A stretch of DNA of 22,821 nt from Verrucomicrobiota bacterium (GCA_009908535.1 JAAAOD010000137.1:1-22821), one strand, 5' to 3'; numbered from the stretch's first letter, positions 16,324-22,821 are shown. Numbers and translations are program-made. Notes: a model not told the origin generated them from the sequence alone.

Positions 16324-17589
16324 ATGAAAAGCTTCCCTGAGACCGGGAAGGGGACGCCTTCCATGGACGGCTGGAAAGGCGCGGTGGCTCTTCTTGTGGC
16401 CTTCGAACGCGGAAGGGAACACCTTGACGACCTGCTCGAAAAACATCCTCCGGGACACGACCACGGGCTCGTCATGGAGACCTTCCGGCAGTGGTTCCGC
16501 ATCGACCGGCTTCTGCAGGAGCGCCTGCGCAAGCCACCCCGGCCACGCGTCCGGGCGCTTCTTCGCCTGGCCCTCGCGGAAGTGCTCTGGCACGGCCTGG
16601 ACCGGGCGGCAGCGGTGGTTCATCACACCGTGGAGTGTGGGCGCGGCCTTGGATTGAGCCCGATGGAACTGCGCTTCCTTAACGGGGTTTTGCGCGCCGT
16701 TGTCCGGGAGGAGGCAAGGTTTGCGCAACTGCGGGCCGATCCCGCCGCGGCCATGCCGGATTGGCTCTGGCAACGCTGGTGCCGCCGCTTCGGGCACGAG
16801 CGCGCGCGTGAACTCTGCCGTTGGAACGAACGGATGCCACCCTGGTACGTCCGCATGACGGAACACCCGCTCTGGGCGGAGGCGACCCCGTTCGTGGGGT
16901 TTTACCGGGTTCGCGGCCGGCAGGCGCAGGCGGCGCTGGCTGCCCTCGCCGGGGGGAAGGCTTACGCGCAGGATCCCTTCGCAGCCATCCCGGTGGATTT
17001 GCTGGATCCGCGCCCGGGAGAGACCATCCATGACTACTGCGCCGCCCCGGGAGGCAAAAGCCGTGAAATCGCCTACCGCATGAAGGGGCAGGGCCGCCTT
17101 CTCGCCCTTGACCGTCCGGGCCCGCGCAGCCACCGGCTGGAACAGAACCTCCGGCACCTCGATCCTGCCTGTTTCCTCCAGATCCGCAGTTCTCTTGAGG
17201 CCGTGACGCTGCAGCAACTGGGCGGCCCGGCGAACGGCGTTCTCCTGGATGTTCCCTGTTCGAATACCGGTGTCATCGCCCGCCGGCCGGATGTGAAGGT
17301 CCGTCTTCGGGAAGGCGACCTTGCCGCCTTCGCGGAGCTTCAACTGACCTTGCTGGAAAAGGCCGCGGGCCATGTGCGCACCGGTGGCCGTCTCGTTTAC
17401 AGCACCTGCAGCCTCGAGGAGGAGGAGAACGAGAGCGTCGTCGACCGCTTTCTTCGCAGGAACAAGGGCTGGGTCCTGCGGGAGCGGCGCCTCAGCTTTC
17501 CTCCCGAGGCGGGGCACGACGGCGGCGGGGCTTTCTTGTTGACCAGGGCGGAGGGGCACCAAAAGTTCGGGGAAAACCCGCCGCGATGA
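16324..17589 (+). CDS. RsmB/Sun-family rRNA cytosine-C5 methyltransferase with NusB-like domain
   Basis: The 421-residue protein combines an N-terminal NusB-like helical domain (about 15-150; RVRALLRLALAEVLW, AAAVVHHTVECGR, FLNGVLRAVVRE) with a catalytic domain of the NOL1/NOP2/Sun family. Motif I is CAAPGGKS (239-246), motif IV LDVPCSNTG (308-316, C312), and motif VI YSTCS with the nucleophile C362. In E. coli, RsmB makes m5C967 in 16S rRNA; the target here is assumed. The usual PCSGTG is PCSNTG. I chose ATG at 16324; ATG at 16363 (MDGWKGAV) is an alternative, and the longer frame from 16213 overlaps greA. The stop overlaps the next gene as ATGA, implying coupled translation. Confidence 0.9.
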   Translation: MKSFPETGKGTPSMDGWKGAVALLVAFERGREHLDDLLEKHPPGHDHGLVMETFRQWFRIDRLLQERLRKPPRPRVRALLRLALAEVLWHGLDRAAAVVHHTVECGRGLGLSPMELRFLNGVLRAVVREEARFAQLRADPAAAMPDWLWQRWCRRFGHERARELCRWNERMPPWYVRMTEHPLWAEATPFVGFYRVRGRQAQAALAALAGGKAYAQDPFAAIPVDLLDPRPGETIHDYCAAPGGKSREIAYRMKGQGRLLALDRPGPRSHRLEQNLRHLDPACFLQIRSSLEAVTLQQLGGPANGVLLDVPCSNTGVIARRPDVKVRLREGDLAAFAELQLTLLEKAAGHVRTGGRLVYSTCSLEEEENESVVDRFLRRNKGWVLRERRLSFPPEAGHDGGGAFLLTRAEGHQKFGENPPR

Positions 17590-18536
17590 TGAAGTCCCAC
17601 CGGTTGCTCCCGTACCTGTATGCCACGAGCTGGCTGGGGACCTTGCTCCTGACCTTGCTGGCCTGTCTGTTGGTGTTCCGGCAAACCGAACCGCTGACGC
17701 CGGGCGTTTTCGCGGCCGCAGCCCTTTGCCTTCTGTCGGGTAACCTCCTTCCCCTGGCCGTTTATTTTCTGCAGCTTCGGCGCGAAAGGGTCGTTTTGGA
17801 GGCGGAAGCGGCGGAGGCGGAATTGAGTGTACGCCACGCCCTGGCCCGTTCAGAGGATGTCCTGAACCGCCTCGACGAGGCGGAAGGCTCTTTATCCAAG
17901 ACCCTTCTGGAAGCCCGACAGTTGCCGAAGCGCATTGAGGACAGTTTCCTCGTCGCCGAGAAGAAGTGCAGGGAGCAGAAGTCGTCCCCCGACGGAAAAC
18001 CGGCCAACGATGCCGGTGCCGACGTCGTCACCGAGGGCGAAGGCGGTCTCCATGCGCGGATGGATCTGCTTTTCGAGACGATGGAATCCCTCCAGGAAAG
18101 CGTGGACGCCGCCGCCACTCAGCTGGCTCTGCTCCAGAAACAGGCAGGGGCGCCGACCGCGAAAAAGAAACGTCCCTCCTCCGGACCTCCCGCGAAGGAA
18201 ACCGCCTCCGAACCGCCGCAGCGGGAGCCCCAGAAGGAACTTTTTACGGTATCGCAGGAACCCGCCTCCGACAACGGTACGGAGGTGTTCATCCATGCCA
18301 TGATCGGCATCAGCAACCGCCTTTACCTTCGCGGGGATGGTCCCTATCTGTCCTGGGAAAAGGGGGAAGTCCTCGCCGCCGTCGGCATCGGGGAGTACCG
18401 GAAGACCTTTTCCGGTCTGGAAGAGCCGATCCAGCTGGCCCTGCTTCTGAACGACGAGGTCTGGTCCGCGGAAGGCCGATTCACGATTGAGCCGGGCAGG
18501 AAAACGGAACTCCATGCGAGTTTTCCCAGGGAGTGA
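17586..18536 (+). CDS. Membrane protein with two TM helices, coiled coil and carbohydrate-binding-like C-terminal domain
   Basis: I do not recognise a named family for the 316-residue protein. It has two hydrophobic helices near the N-terminus (about 14-31 and 41-63), then a charged helical/coiled-coil stretch (about 65-190), a Pro/Lys/Glu-rich disordered linker (190-230) and a compact C-terminal domain (231-316). That domain has NRLYLRGDGPYLSWEKGE (244-261), a conserved-looking NDEVWSAEGRF (289-299) and ends in PGRKTELHASF. The pattern 'LRG.GP.LSW.KG ... D..W..G ... F' recalls beta-sandwich domains of the starch/glycogen-binding (CBM20/48-like) type, which is a suggestion only. The domain is probably cytoplasmic if both termini lie inside. 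The gene is coupled to the RsmB-like gene by an ATGA overlap and ends 2 bases before the convergent tRNA. Confidence 0.7.
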   Translation: MMKSHRLLPYLYATSWLGTLLLTLLACLLVFRQTEPLTPGVFAAAALCLLSGNLLPLAVYFLQLRRERVVLEAEAAEAELSVRHALARSEDVLNRLDEAEGSLSKTLLEARQLPKRIEDSFLVAEKKCREQKSSPDGKPANDAGADVVTEGEGGLHARMDLLFETMESLQESVDAAATQLALLQKQAGAPTAKKKRPSSGPPAKETASEPPQREPQKELFTVSQEPASDNGTEVFIHAMIGISNRLYLRGDGPYLSWEKGEVLAAVGIGEYRKTFSGLEEPIQLALLLNDEVWSAEGRFTIEPGRKTELHASFPRE

Positions 18537-18538
18537 AG

Positions 18539-18615
18539 TGGTAGCAGGGGCCGGGATTGAACCGGCGACCTCAGGCTTATGAGTCCCGCGCTCTAACCAA
18601 CTGAGCTACCCTGCC
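18539..18615 (-). tRNA. tRNA-Met (CAU anticodon)
   Basis: The minus strand folds as a 77-base tRNA including an encoded CCA end. The acceptor is GGCAGGG paired with CCCTGCT (a G1-U72 wobble at the end), the D-arm is GCTC/GAGC, the anticodon loop is CTCATAA with CAT, and the T-arm is GCCGG TTCAATC CCGGC. It lacks the C1-A72 mismatch of initiator tRNA, so it is an elongator; overall it resembles elongator tRNA-Met more than tRNA-Ile(CAU), but lysidine-modified tRNA-Ile2 cannot be fully excluded. The anticodon stem has an A31-G39 mismatch next to the loop and a G28-U42 pair. The 3' end is 2 bases from the convergent membrane-protein stop. Confidence 0.93.
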
Positions 18616-18632
18616 ACAGGTCGAAACCATAG

Positions 18633-18661
18633 AAATGTCTTTTCCCAATTGCTTGAGTCAA
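18633..18661 (-). promoter_or_regulatory. Possible promoter of tRNA-Met
   Basis: On the minus strand a TTGACT hexamer (18656-18661) lies about 40 bases before the tRNA 5' end, a suitable place for a sigma-70 -35 box. The region 17 bases downstream (ACATTT) is AT-rich but a poor -10 match. The -35 sits in an 11-base palindrome, CTTGAGTCAAG (18652-18662). This is a weak call based on position and one hexamer. Confidence 0.3.
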
Positions 18662-18686
18662 GTCACAATCCGGTCCCCGGCGATGC

Positions 18687-18720
18687 AAAAAACGGCGCCC
18701 CCACCGGGGAGGCGCCGTTT
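18687..18720 (-). terminator. Rho-independent terminator of the glutamine synthetase gene
   Basis: Read on the minus strand, AACGGCGCC (18711-18719) pairs with GGCGCCGTT (18691-18699) across an 11-base loop, and the stem runs into a T tract (18687-18692 are A on the plus strand). It begins 27 bases after the glutamine synthetase stop and separates that gene from the tRNA downstream. Confidence 0.88.
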
Positions 18721-18745
18721 CGTAGGAGAGGATTAGCCGGAAGGC

Positions 18746-19756
18746 TCAGCTGGTCGGAACTTCGTCAATCGTCTTGAGGATGCGTCCAAGAATCTTGTAG
18801 GGATCGGCCTGCGAGTTCGGACGGCGATCTTCAAGATAGCCTTTGTAGTCGTTTTTAATAAAGCTGTGCGGCACGCGGATAGAGGCCCCGCGGTCGGCCA
18901 CGCCCCAGCTGAACTTGTCGATGGACTGGGTCTCGTGAAGGCCGGTGAGGCGCATATGGTTGTCCGGACCGTAGGCGGCAATGTGCTCGTCACGGTTCCG
19001 GTCGAAGGCGTCCATCAACTTCTCGAAGTATTCCTTGCCGCCGACTTCGCGGAGGTACTTGGTCGAGAAGTTGGTATGCATGCCCGATCCATTCCAGTCG
19101 CCGGTGAGCGGTTTGCAGTGGAATTCGATATTGATGTGGTACTTCTCGCAGTTGCGCATGAGGAGGTACCGCGCCATCCAGAGGTCGTCGCCCATCTGGC
19201 GCGCCCCCTTCGAAAAAACCTGGAATTCCCACTGGCCCTTGGCCACTTCGGCATTGATGCCTTCATGTTCGATCCCCGCCTCGATACAGAGTTCGAGGTG
19301 TTCGTCGGCCACCTTGCGGGCAATATCGCCGACCTGTTCGTAGCCGACGCCGGTGTAGTACTTGCCCTGCGGCCCGGGATAGCCGAATTCGGGGAAGCCG
19401 AGGGGTCGGCCCTCGCGCATCATAAAGTATTCCTGCTCCATGCCAAACCAGGCCGTCTCATCATCGATGACCTTGGCGCGGAAGTTCGAGGGGTGGGGAT
19501 TGCCGTCGGGTTTCATGACCTCGCAGAGGACGAGGTACCCGTTCTTCCGGGTGGCATCCGGGTAGAGGCGGACCGGGTTCAGGATACAATCCGAGTCGTG
19601 ACCTTCGGCCTGTTGCGTGGAACTGCCGTCGAAGCCCCATTCCGGGCAATCGGTGTGGGAAGTCGGTTCCTCGGAAACGATCTTCGTTTTCCCTCGAAGG
19701 TTCGGCTCGGGGACGTAGCCATCGAGCCAAATGTATTCCAGTTTGTATTTCGACAT
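18746..19756 (-). CDS. Glutamine synthetase type II
   Basis: The 336-residue enzyme belongs to the short GSII class, typical of eukaryotes and some bacteria such as rhizobia, not the 450-470-residue GSI. Visible motifs are EWGFDGSSTQQA (39-50) in the beta-grasp domain, WFGMEQEY (103-110) with metal-binding glutamates, DWNGSGMHTNFST for ATP/glutamate binding, and EDRRPNSQADPY near the C-terminus. It forms glutamine from glutamate, ammonia and ATP. GSII lacks the adenylylation loop of GSI, so control would be transcriptional or by other means. The ATG at 19756 gives MSKYKLEYIWLDGY, the usual N-terminus. It is divergent from the kinase-like gene (150 bases apart) and has its own terminator, indicating a single-gene transcript. 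Confidence 0.94.
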   Translation of the reverse strand: MSKYKLEYIWLDGYVPEPNLRGKTKIVSEEPTSHTDCPEWGFDGSSTQQAEGHDSDCILNPVRLYPDATRKNGYLVLCEVMKPDGNPHPSNFRAKVIDDETAWFGMEQEYFMMREGRPLGFPEFGYPGPQGKYYTGVGYEQVGDIARKVADEHLELCIEAGIEHEGINAEVAKGQWEFQVFSKGARQMGDDLWMARYLLMRNCEKYHINIEFHCKPLTGDWNGSGMHTNFSTKYLREVGGKEYFEKLMDAFDRNRDEHIAAYGPDNHMRLTGLHETQSIDKFSWGVADRGASIRVPHSFIKNDYKGYLEDRRPNSQADPYKILGRILKTIDEVPTS

Positions 19757-19889
19757 ATTTCGGTGTTGTTGTAGGTGTCGTTGTGAATGAAGGATGGGCG
19801 GCAGAGCGGGAGAGCTGTGCCGGTGGGGAGAATTTGCAGGATCCGGGCCAACCTCGGGGCCTGAGCGAAAAGAAACAAGAAATTTTTAC

Positions 19890-19896
19890 GGAGGAA
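19890..19896 (+). promoter_or_regulatory. Ribosome binding site of the small kinase-like gene
   Basis: GGAGGAA lies 10 bases before the ATG at 19907. It is one of the few strong Shine-Dalgarno sequences in the window and fixes this start. Confidence 0.7.
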
Positions 19897-19906
19897 CATA
19901 GAAGCG

Positions 19907-20347
19907 ATGCAGGAAGTAAAAGATTCCAAACAGGCGACAGTGCGGATCGGCTACGATGGAAGGGTCCACAAAACCTTTCGCGGACCGTTGGCCCGGCGCC
20001 GTTTTGAAAACGAGACCCGGGTTTTAAAATACCTCGAAGAAAAAGGCTGCCCATTCGTGCCGCGCGTGCTTGAGGAAGATGCGGACAGCCTGTACATGGT
20101 CACGACCAATTGTGGAGCCATCGTGCAGAAGATCAGCCAGCGCAAGCTCGCCTCCCTTTTTGAGGAACTGGAGAGCTACGGGGTGCGCCATGAGGATCCC
20201 TTTTCCCGCAACGTCACCTACAATGCCGACCTTGGGCGCTTCTGCCTGATCGACTTTGAATTTGCGACGATCCTGGAAACGGGCGAGGGCTTCACCCTTG
20301 CGGAACTGGAGGAAGCAAAAGCGAATGAGCGAAAACACGGCGAGTGA
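19907..20347 (+). CDS. Very small protein-kinase-fold protein
   Basis: At 146 residues this is much shorter than a protein kinase (about 250) yet keeps counterparts of the main catalytic residues. These are a beta-3-type lysine K22 (VHKTF), a helix-C-type glutamate E36 (FENETRVLKYLEE), a hinge-like LYMVTTNCG (62-70), a catalytic-loop-like HEDPFSRNV (95-103; D97, N102), and a DFG-like IDFEFA (115-120, D116). The missing part is the C-lobe below the catalytic loop, as in minimal RIO/Bud32- and APH-like kinases. It probably binds ATP; protein or small-molecule substrate is unknown. A PP2C phosphatase gene overlaps its 3' end by 23 bases, suggesting a kinase-phosphatase pair. The last 20 residues are charged and helical. 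Confidence 0.7.
   Translation: MQEVKDSKQATVRIGYDGRVHKTFRGPLARRRFENETRVLKYLEEKGCPFVPRVLEEDADSLYMVTTNCGAIVQKISQRKLASLFEELESYGVRHEDPFSRNVTYNADLGRFCLIDFEFATILETGEGFTLAELEEAKANERKHGE
20308..20314 (+). promoter_or_regulatory. Ribosome binding site of the PP2C gene, inside the kinase-like gene
   Basis: GGAGGAA within the coding region of the kinase-like gene lies 10 bases before the ATG at 20325. It selects this start over the longer open frame from 20256 and makes the overlap of the two genes real. Confidence 0.65.
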
Positions 20348-21152
20348 AGTGCGGTGGTGGGGCCTCACCGAGGCGGGCCCCTTCCGCAAACAGAACGAAG
20401 ATGCCTTTCTGGCCATGGTCTTCAACGGTCAGGAAGGTCATTTGCTGGGGAAAACCGGCCAGGCGGAGCTCTCCACCGGCGAGTTCATTTTCGCGGTCAG
20501 CGACGGCATGGGAGGCGCCAATGCGGGGGAGTTCGCCAGCCGCATGGCCGTTCGCCGGATCACCGAGCATTTCCCGACCCGGTACCGACCGCGCAGTGCC
20601 ACCGCCGAGGCCGACCAGCGGTCGCTCCTCGAAAACCTCTTCTCCTATCTGCATCATGAAATGCAGGAAATGGGCCGCCACTACGCGGAATGCAGCGGGA
20701 TGGGCGCGACCCTGAGCCTGCTCTGGATTTCCGGCGGGCGTGCGGTCTTTTGCCATGTCGGGGACAGCCGCATCTATCATTTTCCAGTGACGGGAGGGAT
20801 GGAACAACTCACGGAGGACCACACCCACGTGGGCTGGCTTTTCCGGAACGGGAAAATTACGGAGCGCGAATCCCGCTATCATCCGGGCCGCAACGTTCTC
20901 CAGATGGCTCTCGGGGGGAAACACAAGAACCTTCGCGTCCAGCTGGGGAGTGTCGAAGCGACCACCGGGGACAAGTTTGTCCTGTGCACGGATGGCCTCA
21001 TCGACGGCTTGTGGGACAATACCCTGCGGAAGTTGATCCTCGAACCGCCGCCCTATGCCCGGGACAGGGAACCGGCCGAGCGCCTCCTCGAGGAAGCGAT
21101 CTCCGTTTCCGGGCGCGACAACACGACCGCCGTGGTGTTGGAGCTGCGATAA
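20325..21152 (+). CDS. PP2C-family serine/threonine protein phosphatase
   Basis: The 275-residue protein has the metal-binding motifs of bacterial PP2C (PppA/Stp1 type): QNEDAF (23-28, E25/D26), VSDGMGG (58-64, D60/G61), MGATLS (126-131), CHVGDSRIY (143-151), LTEDHTHV (162-169), CTDGLIDGL (221-229, D223) and GRDNTTAVV (263-271, D265). It would remove phosphate from Ser/Thr using two Mn or Mg ions. No membrane segment or signal peptide is seen, so it is cytoplasmic. It overlaps the small kinase-like gene by 23 bases and has a Shine-Dalgarno within it, so the two are translated from one message. A natural inference is that they act on the same target or on each other. Confidence 0.94.
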   Translation: MSENTASEVRWWGLTEAGPFRKQNEDAFLAMVFNGQEGHLLGKTGQAELSTGEFIFAVSDGMGGANAGEFASRMAVRRITEHFPTRYRPRSATAEADQRSLLENLFSYLHHEMQEMGRHYAECSGMGATLSLLWISGGRAVFCHVGDSRIYHFPVTGGMEQLTEDHTHVGWLFRNGKITERESRYHPGRNVLQMALGGKHKNLRVQLGSVEATTGDKFVLCTDGLIDGLWDNTLRKLILEPPPYARDREPAERLLEEAISVSGRDNTTAVVLELR

Positions 21153-21159
21153 GAAAAGA

Positions 21160-21205
21160 ATCCCGGTTGCCGACGGCGACACCAGACCCTGACGACAACC
21201 GGGAT
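21160..21205. repeat. Inverted repeat after the PP2C gene
   Basis: ATCCCGGTTG (21160-21169) and CAACCGGGAT (21196-21205) form a perfect 10-bp stem with a 26-base loop, starting 8 bases after the PP2C stop. No T run follows, so it is not a classical terminator. It may stabilise the 3' end of the message. Confidence 0.6.
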
Positions 21206-21301
21206 GGATGAGGGAAGCAGCTGGACGTTAAGACAGATGGACTGTTCAGCAGAATCGATGCCGCATCGACCAATCGGGCTGTTCTTCCCGCCCGGACCAA
21301 T

Positions 21302-21333
21302 AAAACGCCTCCTTCCGGGGTGGGAAGGAGGCG
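21302..21333 (-). terminator. Rho-independent terminator of the lipoprotein operon
   Basis: On the minus strand CGCCTCCTTCC (21323-21333) pairs with GGAAGGAGGCG (21306-21316) over a 6-base loop and is followed by TTTTA. It begins 26 bases after the LpoB-like stop and faces the PP2C transcript. The plus-strand reading lacks a T tract, so it works mainly for the minus strand. Confidence 0.85.
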
Positions 21334-21359
21334 GGCGATGCGCAAAAATGGGCAGCGGA

Positions 21360-21971
21360 TTACCAGCCGACGGACGGTTTGCGTCCGAGTTTGCTGATCT
21401 GCGTCTCGTCTTCCCAGACGGCGAGGCCGGTTCCGATTTCCGTCAGGGATAGCTGGAAACTGTAGGTGACCTGCCGGTCCTTGCCAGCGCGGACACGGTC
21501 TTCGAGCAGCTTTCCGGAAAGGCTGTAGTGAGGCTTCGGCAGGGCTTCCTGCTCTTCGTCGTTCATGAAGGCGCGGTATTCGGCTTCACTTTTGGCGAGG
21601 GGGTCTTCGGCGCGCCCCCCGAGCCCCACTGTGGTGGTAGTGACGACCTTGCCGGTCTTGTTGAGATCAACGCGGATTTTCTTGATGAGGGCATCCGTAT
21701 CGACCTGCTGCTGTGTGTTGTTGATGATGCGGCTGATGGCGAGAATGGCCGGTTGCCGGGGCGCGCGCTCAAGGACGCCCGACTGAAGCAGCGACTGCAC
21801 AAGGCGGTCGGCGGCCTGCTGCCAGTCCTGAATATTGATCTGGTTGAGCGTGGTGATGCTCTCGGTACCGCCGGATTCAATGTAGCGGGCCTGGTTGCCG
21901 GTGGTCTGGCAACCGGTGAGGACGAGGAGGCCGAGACCGGCCGAGGCGAGAAGGAGGGATTTAACAGACAT
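21360..21971 (-). CDS. LpoB-family outer-membrane lipoprotein (penicillin-binding protein activator)
   Basis: The 203-residue protein has a lipoprotein signal peptide with lipobox LTGC (C21) and a globular domain of the LpoB/YcfM type. The segments DWQQAADRLVQSLLQSG, PAILAISRIINNTQQQVDTD and KKIRVDLNKTGKV match the family's pattern, and it ends with YSFQLSLTEIGTGLAVWEDETQISK. In E. coli, LpoB spans the periplasm from the outer membrane to activate the peptidoglycan synthase PBP1b. Activation of a PBP here is inferred. It is last in an operon after the YcfL-like gene (21 bases) and is followed by a strong terminator. ycfL and lpoB are also neighbours in E. coli, which supports both calls. Confidence 0.85.
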   Translation of the reverse strand: MSVKSLLLASAGLGLLVLTGCQTTGNQARYIESGGTESITTLNQINIQDWQQAADRLVQSLLQSGVLERAPRQPAILAISRIINNTQQQVDTDALIKKIRVDLNKTGKVVTTTTVGLGGRAEDPLAKSEAEYRAFMNDEEQEALPKPHYSLSGKLLEDRVRAGKDRQVTYSFQLSLTEIGTGLAVWEDETQISKLGRKPSVGW

Positions 21972-21992
21972 GCGTGTGATTGGGTTGAAGAT

Positions 21993-22421
21993 TTACTTAA
22001 CGGTGGGTTCCTGAAGCTTGAGCACAAAATCGACCGCACGCGGATTCGGGGCGATGGAACCGATGGCTTTTTGTTCCTTGCCCATGAGACGAAGCGGTTT
22101 CCAGCCGCCGGAGGCGGTCGTGACCAGCATGCCGTTGAGATCATACCATTCGAAGCGGTAATTGATGGTCATGGGCTTGGAACGGTTGCTGCGCAGAATG
22201 ACCTGGACGCGCGCAAGGTCGCCGCTCGCGGTGCCCTCGTTGACGCGAACAACGGAGAGGTGGCGGCCGAGGCTGGTGTCGGTGACGATCCGGCGGTCAT
22301 CGACGACGTTCGGCGAGCCGACCGGATCTTCCCGTTCGACGGTGTTCACGGATTGGGTGGCGCAGCCGCCGGCGAGAAGCAGGACGGCCACTCCACAGAG
22401 GAGGAGGCAGGTTTTTTTCAT
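21993..22421 (-). CDS. YcfL-like lipoprotein (DUF1425)
   Basis: The 142-residue protein starts with a lipoprotein signal peptide, lipobox LAGGC (C20). The rest (about 50-138) is a beta-rich domain of the YcfL/DUF1425 type: VNEGTASGDLARVQVILRSN, then INYRFEWYDLNGML, GWKPLRLMGKEQKAI and APNPRAVDFVLKL. The pattern of a bulky 'YRFEWYD..G' followed by 'W..l.l.g.e...i...AP...A..f.l.l' is that of the family. Function is not established; in E. coli the gene sits next to lpoB. Here it lies between a COG3014-like gene (9 bases upstream) and the LpoB-like gene. Both lipoproteins are probably carried to the outer membrane. Confidence 0.82.
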   Translation of the reverse strand: MKKTCLLLCGVAVLLLAGGCATQSVNTVEREDPVGSPNVVDDRRIVTDTSLGRHLSVVRVNEGTASGDLARVQVILRSNRSKPMTINYRFEWYDLNGMLVTTASGGWKPLRLMGKEQKAIGSIAPNPRAVDFVLKLQEPTVK

Positions 22422-22430
22422 GGCGAGTGG

Positions 22431-22821
22431 TTACTGAAGGGTGAACTGGTTAACGATGGGCAGGGCGCGGGAATTGACGCTCCGCACCATGACGACATTG
22501 GTTTTGCCCGCATCGACGGTGACCATCTTTTCATGGGGACCGATGTTCAGGACGAGGGAACCGTTCGCCGGGGTCGGTACCCGTGCATAGGCAAACTGTT
22601 TTGGCAGGGTGGTCCAGGTGCGGGTGTCGGCCTGGTTGGTCGCGCTCTGGTAGGCGATGTTCGCGACCTTGGCGACCAGCATGGAGGTCCAATCCCCATC
22701 CATCTCGTCTTCCACCGCTTTTCCGGCAATGGCTTTCACGGCCGAGGATATGAGGGTCTTCGTGACGACGGAGGGCCATTCGTTCTTGAAGTCCTTGCTG
22801 ATGACGGCGTCCATGTCCGCC
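22431..22821 (-). CDS. COG3014-like protein, C-terminal part (runs off the right edge)
   Basis: About 129 codons are present and the frame is open to the window edge, so the N-terminus lies outside. The visible part has a helical stretch (DFKNEWPSVVTKTLISSAVK, AVEDEMDGDWTSMLVAKVAN), then a segment with WTTLPKQFAYARVPTPANG and a beta-rich end with MVTVDAGKTNVVMVRSVN. This looks like the C-terminus of the uncharacterised COG3014 lipoproteins, which in several bacteria lie beside ycfL and lpoB. That placement is the main support; the family call is moderate. It would be upstream of the other two in the operon, with a 9-base gap to the YcfL-like start. The ATG at 22814 is internal, since the reading frame continues. 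Confidence 0.55.
   Translation of the reverse strand, partial: ADMDAVISKDFKNEWPSVVTKTLISSAVKAIAGKAVEDEMDGDWTSMLVAKVANIAYQSATNQADTRTWTTLPKQFAYARVPTPANGSLVLNIGPHEKMVTVDAGKTNVVMVRSVNSRALPIVNQFTLQ

Noticed and set aside
15402..16340. 312-residue plus-strand open frame
   Set aside because: It is antisense to the long GreA gene and lacks any recognisable motif.
16321..17562. 413-residue minus-strand open frame
   Set aside because: It is antisense to the RsmB-like gene, whose motifs I, IV and VI are intact on the plus strand.
18691..18719. Terminator for the plus-strand membrane-protein gene
   Set aside because: The T tract is on the minus-strand side of the stem, so it serves the glutamine synthetase gene.
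1..22821. Insertion sequence, prophage, integrase or CRISPR array
   Set aside because: No transposase, integrase, direct-repeat array or terminal inverted repeats were seen on reading both strands.

Overview
The window is about 22.8 kb of dense, mostly GC-rich bacterial chromosome with no mobile element or CRISPR array and no gene-free stretch over 300 bases. The longest gaps are about 130 to 210 bases and hold terminators, a hairpin or divergent gene starts. The gene set points to the PVC group, most likely Verrucomicrobiota of the Opitutia type. The reasons are a GreA with a very long N-terminal extension (known from Chlamydia and relatives), a type II glutamine synthetase, an IspD-IspF fusion and a LpoB/YcfL lipoprotein cluster. 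The taxon is an inference; no 16S gene is present.

Left part (1-7440): the tail of an LptF/LptG-type permease overlaps by ATGA an RlmI-like rRNA methyltransferase. A minus-strand cluster follows, in transcription order: a 64-residue secreted peptide, a stand-alone YcaO-domain protein, and a stand-alone receiver domain. Divergent from it is a giant hybrid histidine kinase (propeller, Y_Y_Y, HisKA/HATPase, receiver, HPt), and convergent to that is a LuxR-type response regulator. The kinase carries an HPt but no DNA-binding output, so the two separate receivers are obvious phosphorelay partners. The small peptide, YcaO protein and sensor kinase form the least explained part of the window. One reading is a modified or sensed peptide system.

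Middle part (7494-18536) is mostly housekeeping: a GlcD-type FAD oxidase, nucleoside diphosphate kinase, fused IspDF and divergent IspE (three MEP-pathway steps), PTS enzyme I, an ArsR-methyltransferase fusion downstream of the long GreA, and an RsmB-like rRNA m5C methyltransferase translationally coupled to a membrane protein with a carbohydrate-binding-like C-terminal domain.

Right part (18539-22821): tRNA-Met(CAU) and type II glutamine synthetase with its own terminator, both on the minus strand. Then comes a plus-strand pair of a very small kinase-fold protein and a PP2C phosphatase that overlap. Last is a minus-strand lipoprotein operon (COG3014-like partial gene, YcfL-like, LpoB-like) ending in a strong terminator.

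Base composition is uneven. The peptide region (about 2590-2870) and an internal segment of the histidine kinase gene (about 3370-4250) are clearly AT-rich against the flanks.
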